Shown here: piece after piece, positions 11,515-22,787 of the stretch
Layout: each line of letters starts with the position of its first letter
How positions within the stretch are numbered: position 1 is the first letter of the stretch
Assembly (NCBI GenBank): GCA_035048485.1
Contig: CM068590.1
Coordinates: 12,756,494-12,820,493 of the forward strand
From: Pteria penguin
Taxonomy: Eukaryota > Mollusca > Bivalvia > Pterioida > Pteriidae
Length of the DNA: 64,000 bases
Direction: 5' to 3'
Translations under genes and position numbers: made by a program
The notes under the pieces: model-generated
What the model was told of the DNA's origin: nothing
Databases searched by the model: none
The model's input: the letters and a program-made list of their open reading frames with translations, nothing else

Positions 11515-12540
11515 ATGATTTTTTGTACTAGAAATAATGAAGATAAAACTGATGTACTATTTTTCACGTTAAAAGATCATCTTAAGAGTGTTAATGATAA
11601 AAGATGGAAAGAAATAGAACATATATGGAGTGGTGACCACGACATTTTGTCTCCAGAACAATGTTTAGCAATGAGGGTTGATTTATTACAAAGTAAGGGA
11701 CAATATAGATCACGTTATGATTTTTACATGGTAATAGTAACTGTGTTTTTCAACCATCTAGTCAGGTCGAGTCATGCGAGTCCAATTTTTTTTTTACCAT
11801 TTTCTGCTGATTTTTCTGTAATTGACAAAGAAGGCAATGTTTAAGTCTAATCCTAGTGATAATGCAGAAACTGTTAATATTACAGATTTCTTTCTTTCAA
11901 ATTTTCCTGAACAACCCGTACCACTTAGTTTAGAGGTCCGTTGGAGATATCACGAAGCCATTGCTCCTACTATTATGGAGTTAGAAAATCAGATTTTTGA
12001 TGGCCCTGAGAGACATGGATTATTGAAACATCAAAACTTATCATTTTGCACAGTAATAAAAGATGGTTGTGGTGGAATGGGAGATGTATCTGTATAACGA
12101 AAAGCGTTATAATTCCCTTCCTGATAAGGTTTTTAGGTTTTCTTTCTGTGTAATTAAGATTCAAGCCATTGTTGATGGGAATGATATTGACCTTTTTATT
12201 GAAAACTCACCTGGTAGTGTAAGGACAAATCGTTCACTATTAGAATGTATATCTGACGAGAATAATTATGCTTCAAATGTTATTTGTACGAGACCCATAG
12301 AAAACGAAATAAAATTTATTCGTCAAAACCTTTTGCAAATTAATACAAGGGATGGCTTTTATAGACATAAAATTATATTTTTCAATACAGTGGTAGATGA
12401 AAAGAGGGACAGAGCAGATTCTGGTTTACAAGGAGCTGGTTCTAACTGGTTTTTTTTTCCACAAGTGACGAGGCGACTAATATACGGTACACGTCTGCCA
12501 AATGTATTAGTTTCTTATCGCGCTTGTATTTACAATAAGC
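11515..12540 (+). pseudogene. RAG1L catalytic-core part
   Basis: Dimerisation/DNA-binding-like text KRWKEIEHIW...PEQCLAMRVDLLQSKGQYRSRY is followed, in shifting frames, by NCVFQPSSQ, PLSLEVRWRYHEAIAPTIMELE and VIKDGCGGMGDVS. The last corresponds to the RAG1 strand with CDGMGD; the first catalytic Asp reads Gly here. Next come VFRFSFCVIKIQAIVD and FFNTVVDEKRDRADSGLQGAGS, where the Asp of VVDEK matches the second catalytic acid (mouse D708, from memory). A short DEATNIRYTSAKCISFLSRL tail may match the segment after it. Homology stops near 12540. Confidence 0.8.
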
Positions 12541-13978
12541 TACTTCAAATCACGTGACGAACCGTTCTACTTTTCTCCACGCAAGCGGAGTTCGGATCTA
12601 ATTTTCGTCCACGAGCCGCATGTATTCATTTCTACAATCGCGTACCGGAAATTTTTATTAACTGAAACGTTGCGCACGCCACCTACAACCAGGGGTCGTA
12701 ACTCGTCATGAATGTTCCGAATTATTGACAAACACCTTTAAAAGGAGTCAGTGTGTTTTATTGCCCTTTTGAAGATTGTTGCAGGCATCAGAACTGCATT
12801 TTATCACTTTCTATAGATAATGTAAATTGGGGACTTGAAGGAATACTCTATGCGTATATATCTGTCCATTAACTTTGAATTCATGCCTCGGGTTACATGC
12901 CTCAGGATAGTCCCATGAACGTAGTAATCCTAAATTCATGTACATAGAAAGTCAGATAGAAACCATCTGGTTGTAGGGAGAAGGGATGGGGACGGGAAGA
13001 TTTTTACAACAATTAGAAGTTTGGTACAAATATGCGGTTGCACTTGTAATACAACATACACAATGGATTTCTTTCGCATATGTTTCAGAAAGTGAAGTGG
13101 ACCTTGTAGTGTTTGCAACAAAAGCATATAACAAATTATTGAAAAAATTAACAGAGAAACATACAGAGGTTCTAGAGAGCTTGTTACAACAGAAAAAGAA
13201 ACAGAATAAGAACAGATAAAATCAAGGAAATTGAACATATGAACGTTCCAATTCTGAAAATTAGAAGTTGCAGAACGTCCATGTATCAGAATGATACACT
13301 CAAATGTGAACAACAGTTTCTATTGATCCAACTCCTCACATAAAAAAAAAACTGAAAAAACTTTTGATCACTCCAATAGCCAATTCTAATGGTTGATATG
13401 ATGGATCAATTTCAAACTATTTCTTCAAAGAAGATATGTGGACATGTAACGGAATCCAAACCCGACCCGAGTGAAACCGAAAGACAAATAATGAACCAAG
13501 AGAGTAGTAACGACACTGACTACCATTCACAGAATAATTTTCTTCACCTGGTGAAAGGCTATATACTTTTCCAATTTCCATGAAAAAAAACCCCACTACA
13601 AACAGCATTGTGTCCAGAGACGAGTAATGGGACTGAACGTGTATCAACATCCGTCTCTTAACATCATTTTAGACACATGGTCCAAGTGTACTATTTTAAT
13701 GACACAGGTACTCATCAGTACGATAAGAGTCTGTTTTAAGTTTATTTGGTGTTAAGGTGAAACAACAGTAAAGGATTGGGATTAAGAATGCCTTTTATAC
13801 AGTCCCGCCCTCCAGAGATACTTGCCTTTATAGGGTGTTTGGTGGACCAGATGTACAGCACTTCCTCAAAAACACTGCAAACCATTTTGACCATTTTTCG
13901 TGTAGTCATCAAAACAATGATTAAGGTAAATATACGTATGTGAAATAGTTGAAATGATAATTGCGTTTGGGCAATATA
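12541..13978. other. Unassigned region downstream of RAG1L
   Basis: Two plus-strand open frames, 12986-13219 (77 codons, Lys/Glu/Gln-rich C-terminal helix) and 13389-13583 (64 codons), have no family I recognise. I looked in all plus frames for the missing RAG1 C-terminal motifs and found none. 13680-13978 holds nothing I can name. Confidence 0.4.
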
Positions 13979-14184
13979 TTGATTGATTAGGTTTGTTTAA
14001 CATCACAATGATTTATGCACGTATCTGGTGACGACCTCTGCTTAATGCAGGGCAAACAAATTTTGACCTTTGCAACGGACCAACCCGAAGGAGTGAGGGA
14101 TATTTTACGTACCACATCCACCGTGAAACGGGGCAGTGGCTTTCAATGACTCGTCCGAAAGACAGCATACCGTTGAGATATAGC
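13979..14184 (-). repeat. SINE-B fragment, head missing
   Basis: Minus-strand copy: the gattgatt tail at the left, then tatctggtgacga, gcagggcaaacaaattttgacctttgcaac, gagtgagggatattttacgt and gtccgaaagacag. Aligns to the body of the 44.6-kb SINE; the tRNA-like head is absent. Confidence 0.75.
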
Positions 14185-15390
14185 TACTGAAAAGTTATTT
14201 GAGAAAAGAATAGTTTCTTATAGGGAAATATAATTATTGCAAGGGAATTAACAACAATTTCTCAGAGGTAAATATAATCTATATTGTAGAGTAACCAAAA
14301 CGATACTTGCTATTAGGTTAACATAATTATGGTGAAGTAACCTTAGATTAATAGTGCTATTTAAAAGAAAATAAACAACCTTGTATGTTTTGTCATTCTG
14401 TTCAAGAATTACCGATGCATTAAATATTAAGATATTCATGTCATCTTTAAACTGACAAAGTAATTTCATCCATTATATCCCAACACATTATATAAATGAG
14501 AATTGGGAAATGAAAAGTGTAACATTACAAACAAATCCTTCCTTTGAGACACAAAAGGCAACAAATTTAGACGCCTCGCTTCAAGCAGTAAAGGGATGGC
14601 ATATTTGTAAAATATTTTAAAACTGAAGAAAGTGATATAACTTACTTTAGATCCATTCCAATAACAACAGATAATTAAGAATATTTGAGCTTGTCTCTCA
14701 ATATTCTCATTTATCGTGGTATTGGTAAGAAAGGTAACTCTCTCTGTTGTTTGCTATTTGTTATTTGGGTTATCTTTCGTGCATATATGTAAATTATGGA
14801 TGTTTTCATTTAATCTGCGTTTTTGTTCAATTCCAAGATCCCTCTAGCGCTAATTGAAAATTGTGAACAAAGGAAGTTTGCTGTTAAAGAATTCTAGAAG
14901 TTTTGGACATTCGTCAGCACATTGGAGCCGGATATTTATGTATTTACACGTTGGTGGTATCGTTCTCATTTTTTTCCATATAATTATTTCTAAGAAAACA
15001 ACTTGGTAATACTGTCTTCGTAAAGCCTCGTCGCCCTCTGACTCTGTCAGGGAGGCCATTTGCAATTTTGTATCGAAATCGCGCTATTGCGTCGTTTTTA
15101 AATGTACGCAGCACTAGCTACACGCCTTTAAGCACACAAGAACAAGCTTTTTCAGTACTGGTATAATAATAATAATAATAATATTTGAGTGAGGTTACTA
15201 CAATGAGGGGGGTTACTACAATGCAATTATGTTGAGATATACAAGTTAATCTTAGTTTGCTTAGATCTAATTAGACGATGTTTGTTATGATACGTTTTGT
15301 ATCTACAATATTTATATTTTTTTGTTTAATGTTGTTTAATATCTAGCATATAACTTATCAAGTATATTCTTTTCATTATATAACTGTACA
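14185..15390. other. Mostly unassigned; short (AAT)n microsatellite
   Basis: An (AAT)n run lies at about 15163-15184. On the minus strand near 15065 a frame starts ATGGCCTCCCTGACAGAG and could be a host first exon, but no donor or partner exon is convincing. Nothing else recognised. Confidence 0.35.
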
Positions 15391-15412
15391 GTTGACCACG
15401 GTTTTTTTTACC

Positions 15413-16363
15413 ATGCCTTCAAATAAAAGTAAAGTCACGTCCAGGAAACGGAAGTCCACGAGTCCATATGCCAAGGCGTCCAACACTACAAGTCCAGTGG
15501 AGAGTACATTTTCAGCGACATCTACGAGTACTACCCGTACTGTTAACACTACTCAGGGGACTCTGCTTGACATGATTCAGACAGAGCAAGTAAAAGGTAC
15601 AGTACACGATACTGATTTACTTATTCCTAGTGTTGATTTGTCTGCAATAAATCCTCGACCCCTACCTTCCGTATCTCTTAAACTGGGGTACAGTGTTGAT
15701 CATGCTACTCGTGTTAAAATTATATCGGGAGAGTACATAACCGTTAGTACTTTGCTTAAGTCTGGTAATACAGACTAAACTGCCAATGTTTTCCAAGTGA
15801 ATAAAAATGGTGAGTTAATACTGAATCCTAAGGTTGGTCCTCGCATCACCACAATTGACCAGTGGCTTGATGCCTTCACAATTTTCACGAGTGTTTATTT
15901 GTCTGCTCATAACACAAAAACACAAGACTTGCTGAAATATATGAATGATGTTCGTACATTTGCGAAAATGGGTGGTCATTTTGCTCAATATTATGAACAA
16001 TTTAGGCTTAAACTGACAACAAATTGTCTTACTTCCTGGGATTGTGTAGACATGGAACTCTGGCTTAGGTGTGCAGTACCAACCACATCTTATCCTTCAC
16101 CTTTGGTCTCCACTTCACCGAAGTGTTGTTATGACTACAATAATTTTGGTACCTGCTCTAAGCCTAACTGCCCATATGGATACCTTTGCTTGAGACCTCA
16201 GTGCAATAAACCTCATCAAGCAATACATTGCACACGTGTCCGCAATGTTAGTAACCCGCCCACTAGAAATATAAGACCACAACGACCCTTTCCTGCTAGC
16301 TTTCCCCAAAGACCCGTCCGCCTTCTCCAAAGACCTAATGACTTTAGGCAAATCACAGATTAA
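15413..16363 (+). pseudogene. DIRS-type retrotransposon gag-like ORF
   Basis: ATG at 15413 opens a frame that continues to 16363 with a single in-frame TAA at 15776. The N-terminal third is Ser/Thr-rich and basic. The middle (ITTIDQWLDAFTIFTSVY...HFAQYYEQFRLKL) resembles capsid-like regions of DIRS-related elements. The C-terminal third is a Cys/His array (KCCYDYNNFGTCSKPNCPYG...CNKPHQAIHC), probably a nucleic-acid-binding zinc region. The RT frame overlaps the end. One stop and the broken RT make it inactive. Assignment rests mainly on the linked RT. Confidence 0.7.
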
Positions 16364-16850
16364 AGTGAAAATTATAATTCCTTACTTTGATTCCTTTCCA
16401 GACAGGCAAACATCTTGTGAACTTAAGCTTGGTCTTCAGTTAGGGTTTCCCTTACATTACAGCGGCCCAAGAACTGGCCTATTTTCAAGAAACTTATCAG
16501 CAAAAACACATAGTAAGGAACTACATGCAAAAATACTGGAAGAAGTTTCTAATGGTAGAATGTCTGGTCCCTTTGTCACTCCTCCCTTTCCCAATTTCCA
16601 TGTGTCCCCCATAGGTGTTGTACCAAAGGCAGATGGTGGTTGGAGAATGATAACACACTTATCTTATCCCCCTCAGGCCAGCATCAATGACTTCATTGAT
16701 AGTTCACATACCTCTGTTAGGTATACTTCATTTGACAAAGTGATTGAAAAATTTGCTGACGTAGGTCCTCGTGCCTGCCTCAGAAAAATGGATATTAAAA
16801 GTGCATTTCGTCTCCTGTGTGTTCACCCAAATAGGGAAAAAACCAATTGG
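16338..16850 (+). pseudogene. DIRS-type reverse transcriptase, N-terminal half
   Basis: The frame overlaps the gag end by about 25 bp. It shows the RT fingers/palm pattern HVSPIGVVPKADGGWRMITHLSYP, then SINDFIDSS, then LRKMDIKSAFRLLCVHP. The VxPLGVVPK...WRLIxHLSYP motif and D in MDIKSAFR are typical of DIRS-1 RT. The second palm motif, RNase H and tyrosine recombinase expected for DIRS are missing: at about 16850 the sequence changes to a different RT family. Confidence 0.8.
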
Positions 16851-17545
16851 CTTTTGGCTTCAATTTTACTTACGGATATGACTTGCTTTCAATTAAAAAT
16901 CCTTCATTCGCGGATTACCTTAGCATCATCTATCCAAGTGAAATTGAGGTCAAAGAAACCACAGGAAGTAGCAATTCTACTTCGTATTTGGATATCATGT
17001 TGTCTTTCGACATTAATGGTCAATTGAACACCTCACTCTATGACAAACGTGACGATTTCAATTTCGCTATCACAAACTTTCCTTTCATAAGTATCAACAT
17101 TCCATCATCGCCCGCATACGGCGTATTCATATCTCAGTTAATACGTTATTCCAGAGCATGTTCATATTACAATGACTTTGTTCCTAGGGCTAGTTAAGCT
17201 GCTCAACCAGGGTTATATATGTGCTAAACTAGCAACGTCATTGAAGAAGTTCTACGGTCGTTCCGAGACTCTTATTACTCCATGTATCTCGTTATCCAGA
17301 CTTTTAAAATGATACTCTGGACTGAGACCGATTCCGATCATTTTACACAGATTTGATACCTTCTATACTAGAAGGTCCCCTACTTTGACTTCTCCATATA
17401 TAAATACAAATGGAATTTACACGATTTGACTCTTTCTACTGGGTATTTGTGACGGGTGTTGCTAGCAAGCAGGAGATGCTCACTCTCCCCGGGCACCTGA
17501 TCTCGCTCCATTACAGGGGTTCACATATGCTCTTCAAGTAGACTT
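16847..17545 (+). pseudogene. Second RT family fragment (RYIDD-type, possibly Penelope-like)
   Basis: FNFTYGYDLLSIKNPSFADYL looks like a palm region in which the usual YIDD box is damaged (GYDLL). Next are TSYLDIMLSFDINGQLNTSLYDKRDDF and IPSSPAYGVFISQLIRYSRACS, a pattern I associate with a Penelope-like or related RT. Degraded coding text (ICAKLATSLKKFYGRSE) follows to about 17280, then the conserved 3' stretch caggagatgctcact at 17470 also found at 1.5 kb. The family name is uncertain; RT identity is reasonable. Confidence 0.55.
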
Positions 17546-18460
17546 ATTTTATTTTCCTTTTTTTTCTTAAATTTTCACTGATTTTGTATGTCCTCTGGTT
17601 TCATGATTTTTGGACTTGTGGTTTGGATTTATCCATCATCTTTACATGTGAATGGTACCATGCTGACGGTAGCTCAAGAATGTGGATTTTTCAAGAAAGC
17701 AGTTATTGCTACAATCAACCAACTTTTAATGGAAAACCAGCTAGGAACCCTGTGTTGGTTGCAAATTCTTTTCACGGGAGTCTATTGTTAATAAAGTGCT
17801 GCGCTTTTTTAAGTTCATGAACGTTGCATGCATTTAATTCAAGTGATTCAGCCTGCACCAGGACCACTTGTTTCCAAGATGTTTATATCGGGACTTGAAA
17901 GGCAGGCAGAGAAATGATTTGATCCAGGTATCTTACTAGAATTTAAAATGCAATTGTTTTACATCATTATGACCATGATTTATATAATTTATATTGAATT
18001 TACTGTGCTTTTATTGTAGGTTGAAACGTGTATGAAAAAGATCATGATGTCATCCTTTCACGGCAGATGTGAATATTAAAACAATTGTACTTTTATTTTT
18101 GGTTCAAACGTTCAAGAAGTTTAGGATGTTATCCTTTCAAGGCAGATGTTGTCCCCAGAACAGCAAACATTAGGAAGGATACCACCCTATTATCAACCAC
18201 TTTGCTCCAAAAATTACTGGCTTCTCATACTATAGAATGCTTTGCAAGTAATGTCATCAATATAATATATAATGTAATATACTGATGTAACATATTATGC
18301 AATCTTAAAATCTGATGAGTAATACCATGTGTCTCTGGAGTTAGTTCTATGATAAATCGTTAACTTGGCGCACCTGTATGATCCTTTGAAAGGTAGCGGC
18401 AACCACTTGTCAATATTAGAAGTCCTGGTAGACTTAAAGAAGGGCACATACCAAGAATAG
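17546..18460. other. No recognisable gene
   Basis: Short open frames at 17584-17820 and 18085-18285 carry no motif I know. The stretch may include pieces of the flanking retroelements. Confidence 0.4.
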
Positions 18461-18850
18461 AATGGATTACTTCCTGACCAGGAAAAGGTCGGGACCATTC
18501 AGCAAATGCCATTTCCTACCAACAATCAGGAACTGTAAACGTTTCTTGGTTCATTACTTACTTGGGTAAATTCTTACCTAATTTCTCTGAGCACAGTGCA
18601 CCACTCGGCATGCTAACAGAAAAAGATGTTGAATGGTATTGGATAGTTTCACAAGAAGCAAGTTTCAATCAGCTCAAGGATCGTGTAACAAAAGCACGAA
18701 TCTTTATCTATTTTGACCTAAATTACTGCTAGTTCTTACCGAGGATGCCAGCTTTAAAGGCCTTGGCGCAGCTCTACTGCAGAATGACAAACATATTGCC
18801 ATTGTGTCGCGTATACCCACAAAATACTTTCAACTCGTGTCGCATTAAGT
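18461..18850 (+). pseudogene. Gypsy-type RT/RNase H fragment
   Basis: In shifting frames the sequence reads IQQMPFPTNNQEL then TFLGSLLTWVNSYL (RT thumb/connection pattern), then LVLTEDASFKGLGAALLQNDKHIAIVSR (Ty3/Gypsy RNase H start; the first Asp of the T(D/E)AS motif region is kept). Stops and shifts show an old truncated copy. No LTR is seen next to it. Confidence 0.7.
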
Positions 18851-19039
18851 ATTTTTCACCCCAGAACCCAGAAAATAACAAAAAAAGGTTCATTTTACAT
18901 TAAAGTATCAAAAATAATTAAATATCGAAAACTCTTTTCAAATCACCAAATATGCAACCGACAGGCAGGGCGACCCTCAATTAAGCAGGATAATTTTATT
19001 ACACTCGAGCAGTGTAGTTAAAGTACAGGTACAGTTTTA

Positions 19040-21971
19040 CGTCACGCTTGGGGAACAGAGATGAACGATATCCTGAGAGACAGGGACCAGAGGGAAGATT
19101 AATTCTCTTTCCTAAACCAAAAGCAGGTCTAGAAAAATATCTTCGTTGGAAAAAGGCGTGTGGCAGACCGTACGATCAATTGAATATGAAAAAGATGAAC
19201 ACAAAGCCGTTTGATCCAAGGTAGGTTAAATTATTGTACTGGTTTGGCTAAAATTCATAATGATTTCAATACTTGTCATGTCCTTAGTTAATAGAAATAT
19301 TCATTAATCTGTTACATTTGTTTATAGTTATTTATGCACACGGAGGAAAACAAGGAGGAGGGGGAGGTTTTCCTTACGGCCGTTTGTGGTCGAGAAGGGG
19401 TAATTTTGTTATTTCGGATTGGAAGGACAGCACAATAGTACCGATATTTTATAAGGGAAAGGGATAAAATGTGGATGAAGAGTTGGAGGGGGGTTAAAAC
19501 GCAACTTTTGATTTTAAAAAGTCAATCACATTAATTTAAAAACCCTACTACAGAATACAGGCTAATGGGTCTACTATTAAGACTAACAGACCAAAACCTA
19601 AAAGAAGATGTGATTTAATTAAACTGAATCTCTCTAAAAAAAAAGCAAAAACTGACACTTTATTTCAACAACACCACAAACTCCTTCGTCATATAATTTG
19701 TCATCTGGACTAGCTCCTAATAAGCCACATTTATGAAAATGTGTTGATGGATTTTTTTGAGATATTTTATTTTTGCATTTTCATTTCTTTTGTCATATTC
19801 CAAAGACTCGGTAAAGACATATATTTTTCAAAAATTGTACCATTTGTTGTTGGTGCTGATTTTCGATCCCATACCTTTCCAAACTAAGATGCAGTTAATC
19901 TTTTTTCCCTTTCCTTAATCCAGAGTTGTGAATCAGCCTGATCCAATGTTCCCTTTCCATTTCTTTCAGATCACATGATTTATTCAAGAGGTTCTATTCA
20001 GATGGCAGATCTACAGGCGACCTATGAACACTTGTGTCACCACAGCCATCTTATTCCACAGGGCACATCTCATCGATATTCTTTGTCTAAAACTTTATGT
20101 AAATAAAATATCATTAATATTTCGTAATATTTTACAGGGATGAGTAGCATGGATATGTTTACCCTGGCAGCTGAAAATCATGGAATCAAAAGTGAAATAG
20201 AGGATAAGGACAAATATCTACATCACAATAAAAAGCTTATGGATGAAAAACATGATGTAGAAACAAACAAAAACATTCCCACTTTTAGTGTCGATATTGT
20301 GCTAGGAGAAGAAGATAAAACTACGGGACTAGTTAAATACTGTACTGTAATTACTTACGTTAGTTTTCAAACGTTATTAATTTCGTTTTCCAAATAAATC
20401 TAAAATTGAACATGAGAAAGGTAGAAAAGATTTGACCAATTTTTCTCAAAGGGATGCCCTTTTCCTGACAATTTGACGTCTTAGACATAATTGTGGACTT
20501 GGACATTTCCATTCGTTTTAATCTTTCACTTCAGATGTTGTTCTCAACACTTGGATTAATCATATGTATTTAAGTTGGGTCAATTATGTATATGGCCCGA
20601 TGGAGGTGATTATTAGCATCATACCAAAGGAGTTTACCCAACCACAATCATTATTCTTGATGGCACTAAATTTAAAACACAAACACCATGTGCACTTGTT
20701 CTGCAAAGTCAATTTTATAGTGATTACAAATCAAATACAACATTAGTAGGGCGAGACCCTTATGGATAAGTAATTTATTTCTAAATTGTTCACTGGTTCC
20801 ATTTCAGTCAAAGCTATCTCTGAACACAGTGGATTTTATGATGTGATAGCATCATTGAAATCTAAGGGTTATATAAAGGAAGGGGATGCAGATATGGAAG
20901 ACAAGGAATTTACAATTAAGGATCAATTACTAGGTATATATGTTCTCTATTTATTATAACCACTAGGCCGGTGTCATTGCTGGTGGACTAATAGGGCATC
21001 ATAAGTCTAGTTTTCAGAGTTTTTGTACTGACATGAAATATATACTTCAAATTTTCAGTCATCAAATTAAGTAAATCACTCTAGAACTAAGGAGTATCTC
21101 CCTCATGCATAGCTCTGTCCTTGGGTAGATCTTTTGGTTCACCTTTTGGTCATTTTAGCTTCAACACTGCTCTTCACATTTTATATATTTTGAGAATTTT
21201 AATCATTCAGCTACGAGCATCACTGAAGAGACCTAACTTGTCGAAATCTGCATATGGTGCACAAAATTAATAGGTATATATCTTCTCTATTTATTATAAC
21301 CACTAGGCCGGTGTCACTGCTGGTGGACTGATAGTACTAGAAGGCATCACAAGTCTAGTTTTCAGTGTTTTTGTACTGACATGAAATATGCACTTGAAAT
21401 TATCAGTCATCAAATTAAGTAAATCACTCTAAAACTAAGGAGTACCTCCCTCATGCATAGCTCTGTCCTTACATTCTTTGGTTCCCTTTTCGGTCATTTT
21501 AGTTTCAACACCGCTCTTTACATTTTTATATATTTTGAGAATTCAAATTATTCGGCTACGAGCACCACTGAAGAGACATAACTTGTCGAAATGCGCATAT
21601 GGTGCACAAAATTAATATGTATATATGTTCTCTATTTATTATTAGCTCATTTGGGTATCAGGCTAAATATACCACCACCTGCATCATCAGGTAGCGAAAT
21701 GCCAGTCTCTAATACTATCTTAACCCGGAAAATAATTAAACGTAGAGTACACATTGGGCACTTGATGGCCAAAATAAAAACATACAAGATTATATCAGAC
21801 TGCATTCCTACATCCTTATTTCAAAACGTTAACAAAATCTACAAGATGCGATATCATATAAATGCAGTGATAAATCGGAAATACTCGAACTGGAAGAGGT
21901 CGATTGTACAGTGGACAGCTGACGAGAGACTTCGGAAGGATCCTGCTACGTCATTTGTTAATGAACTTTGA
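19040..21971 (+). pseudogene. THAP + DDE_Tnp_4 transposase gene, spliced, probably decayed
   Basis: Exon-like segments in order: a THAP-domain part near 19080-19220 (LILFPKPKAGLEKYLRWKKACGRPYDQLN), ending at a donor ccaag/gtaggt; a charged segment at 20140-20397 after ttttacag; a segment at 20535-20745 (GVYPTTIIILDGTKFKTQTPC, the second-Asp strand of DDE_Tnp_4, then SQFYSDYKSNTTLVG); 20813-20938 between tttccatttcag and ctag/gtatat (AISEHSGFYD...GDADMEDKEFTIKD); and the last exon, about 21644-21971, after tattattag (LGIRLNIPPPASSG...PVSNTILTRKI...VHIGHLMAKIKTYKI). This matches the ISL2EU/IS4EU-type THAP transposases. THAP binds DNA; DDE_4 cuts it. The usual ADKGF reads EDKEF, the THAP HxxxH/CxH end is not evident, and the middle is incomplete. 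Confidence 0.75.
20930..21645. repeat. Two tandem copies of a 350-bp repeat inside an intron
   Basis: Copies begin near 20934 and 21273 with aggtatata and share taaccactaggccggtgtca(t/c)tgctggtggact, tagctctgtcctt and gaagagac(c/a)taacttgtcgaaat. They lie between the last two exons of the THAP transposase. An inverted third copy is split by the LTR elements: part at about 22378-22440, the rest at 32354-32600. Confidence 0.85.
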
Positions 21972-22199
21972 TTTAGTAAACTAGAAATCTTTGTTTTCAT
22001 ATTTTGATGAGAAACAGTCCTGTTCTCATGATAGGAATTTCTAACCATAAACTCTCATGAGCTATTTTTACTATAATTTCATATGAAAGCTCACGTGGAC
22101 AGAAGGTTGGCAACTTTCTCATGTGCATTTAAACATGCAAAATAGGCGAACATCAGCTTAGCAGTTCCAGAAGCTAACCTTGTTTGCATGGTAAAACGC

Positions 22200-22372
22200 T
22201 CATGTGAAGGTCACGTGAGCTTTTGGTTAGAAGATCATGTTACCAGCTCATGAGCAATTGGTTAGCTGAATTTGGCAAGGGAAGTCAACTATGTCACTTC
22301 ATCACTAGCCGGTAAAAAAACCGGTGCTACATGCTGGTGGAGGTCGCTTCAAAAACAAGGATTCTTTGAATA
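22200..22372. repeat. Dispersed repeat shared with 44888-45045
   Basis: Common text includes ctcatgagcaa(t/c)tggtt(a/g)gctgaatttgg, aagggaa(g/a)tcaa, tatgtcact and tgctggtggaggtcgc. Non-coding. Near 22040-22240 there are also repeated ctcatgagct/ctcacgtg-like blocks in both orientations. Confidence 0.7.
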
Positions 22373-22440
22373 AATATAGAACATATACCTTTTAATTTTG
22401 TGCACCAGATGCGCATTTCAACAACTTATGTCTCTTCAGA

Positions 22441-22601
22441 CGCCACTGTGTTATTGGAATTATTAGAGTTATCGCTCTTTCTCTATACGAACTCTTATGT
22501 TTGGAGGTAACATTAGTTTTCGTTCAGCCATTTGCATTGTGTCAAGTTTGATATGAATAAAAGTTTCATCTGTTTATAGACATCTCCATTCATTACTGGC
22601 G
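22441..22601 (+). repeat. 5' LTR of outer element
   Basis: 161 bp with inverted ends CGCCA/TGGCG; contains gagttatcgctctttctctat, which is related to the inner element's gagttatctctctttgg. Confidence 0.85.
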
Positions 22602-22787
22602 TGGTGGCAGCCGGTTATCTTACCTACGCTTTCCGGAACAATCGGAGCAACCATTCTACAGTCTGGGTGGTGTATCGTCCATGCAAACCTTGCATAAACA
22701 GGGCAGTTTATCCAATTGCTGTTCATTGAAATTTTTATCTGACACTTGAACACTGCGTTTGCACGTTTGATCATTCACGCATGAACA

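Larger units (their letters stand above)
10589..12540 (+). pseudogene. RAG1-like (RAG1L) gene remnant, C-terminus missing
   Basis: RAG1 is the DDE recombinase of V(D)J joining; RAG-like transposons encode relatives that cut at terminal repeats. Domain order here follows RAG1: N-terminal cysteine pairs (10589-10987), RING plus ZFA (11098-11402), nonamer-binding-like segment (11403-11512), then dimerisation/pre-RNase-H and the first part of the RNase H core (11515-12540). The best match to RAG1 is around GGMGDVS and VFRFSFCVIKI, then VVDEKRDRADSGLQGAGSN. At least five frame shifts and three stops interrupt it. The C-terminal third (zinc-binding C/H region and third catalytic acid) is not found downstream. 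No RAG2-like kelch or PHD ORF and no RAG-type terminal repeats were seen. This is a dead copy of a probable RAG-like transposon. Confidence 0.85.

Noticed and set aside
12936..13313. 125-codon minus-strand ORF downstream of RAG1L as a RAG2-like gene
   Set aside because: Hydrophobic, no kelch or PHD motifs; it is the antisense of the plus-strand frame at 12986.
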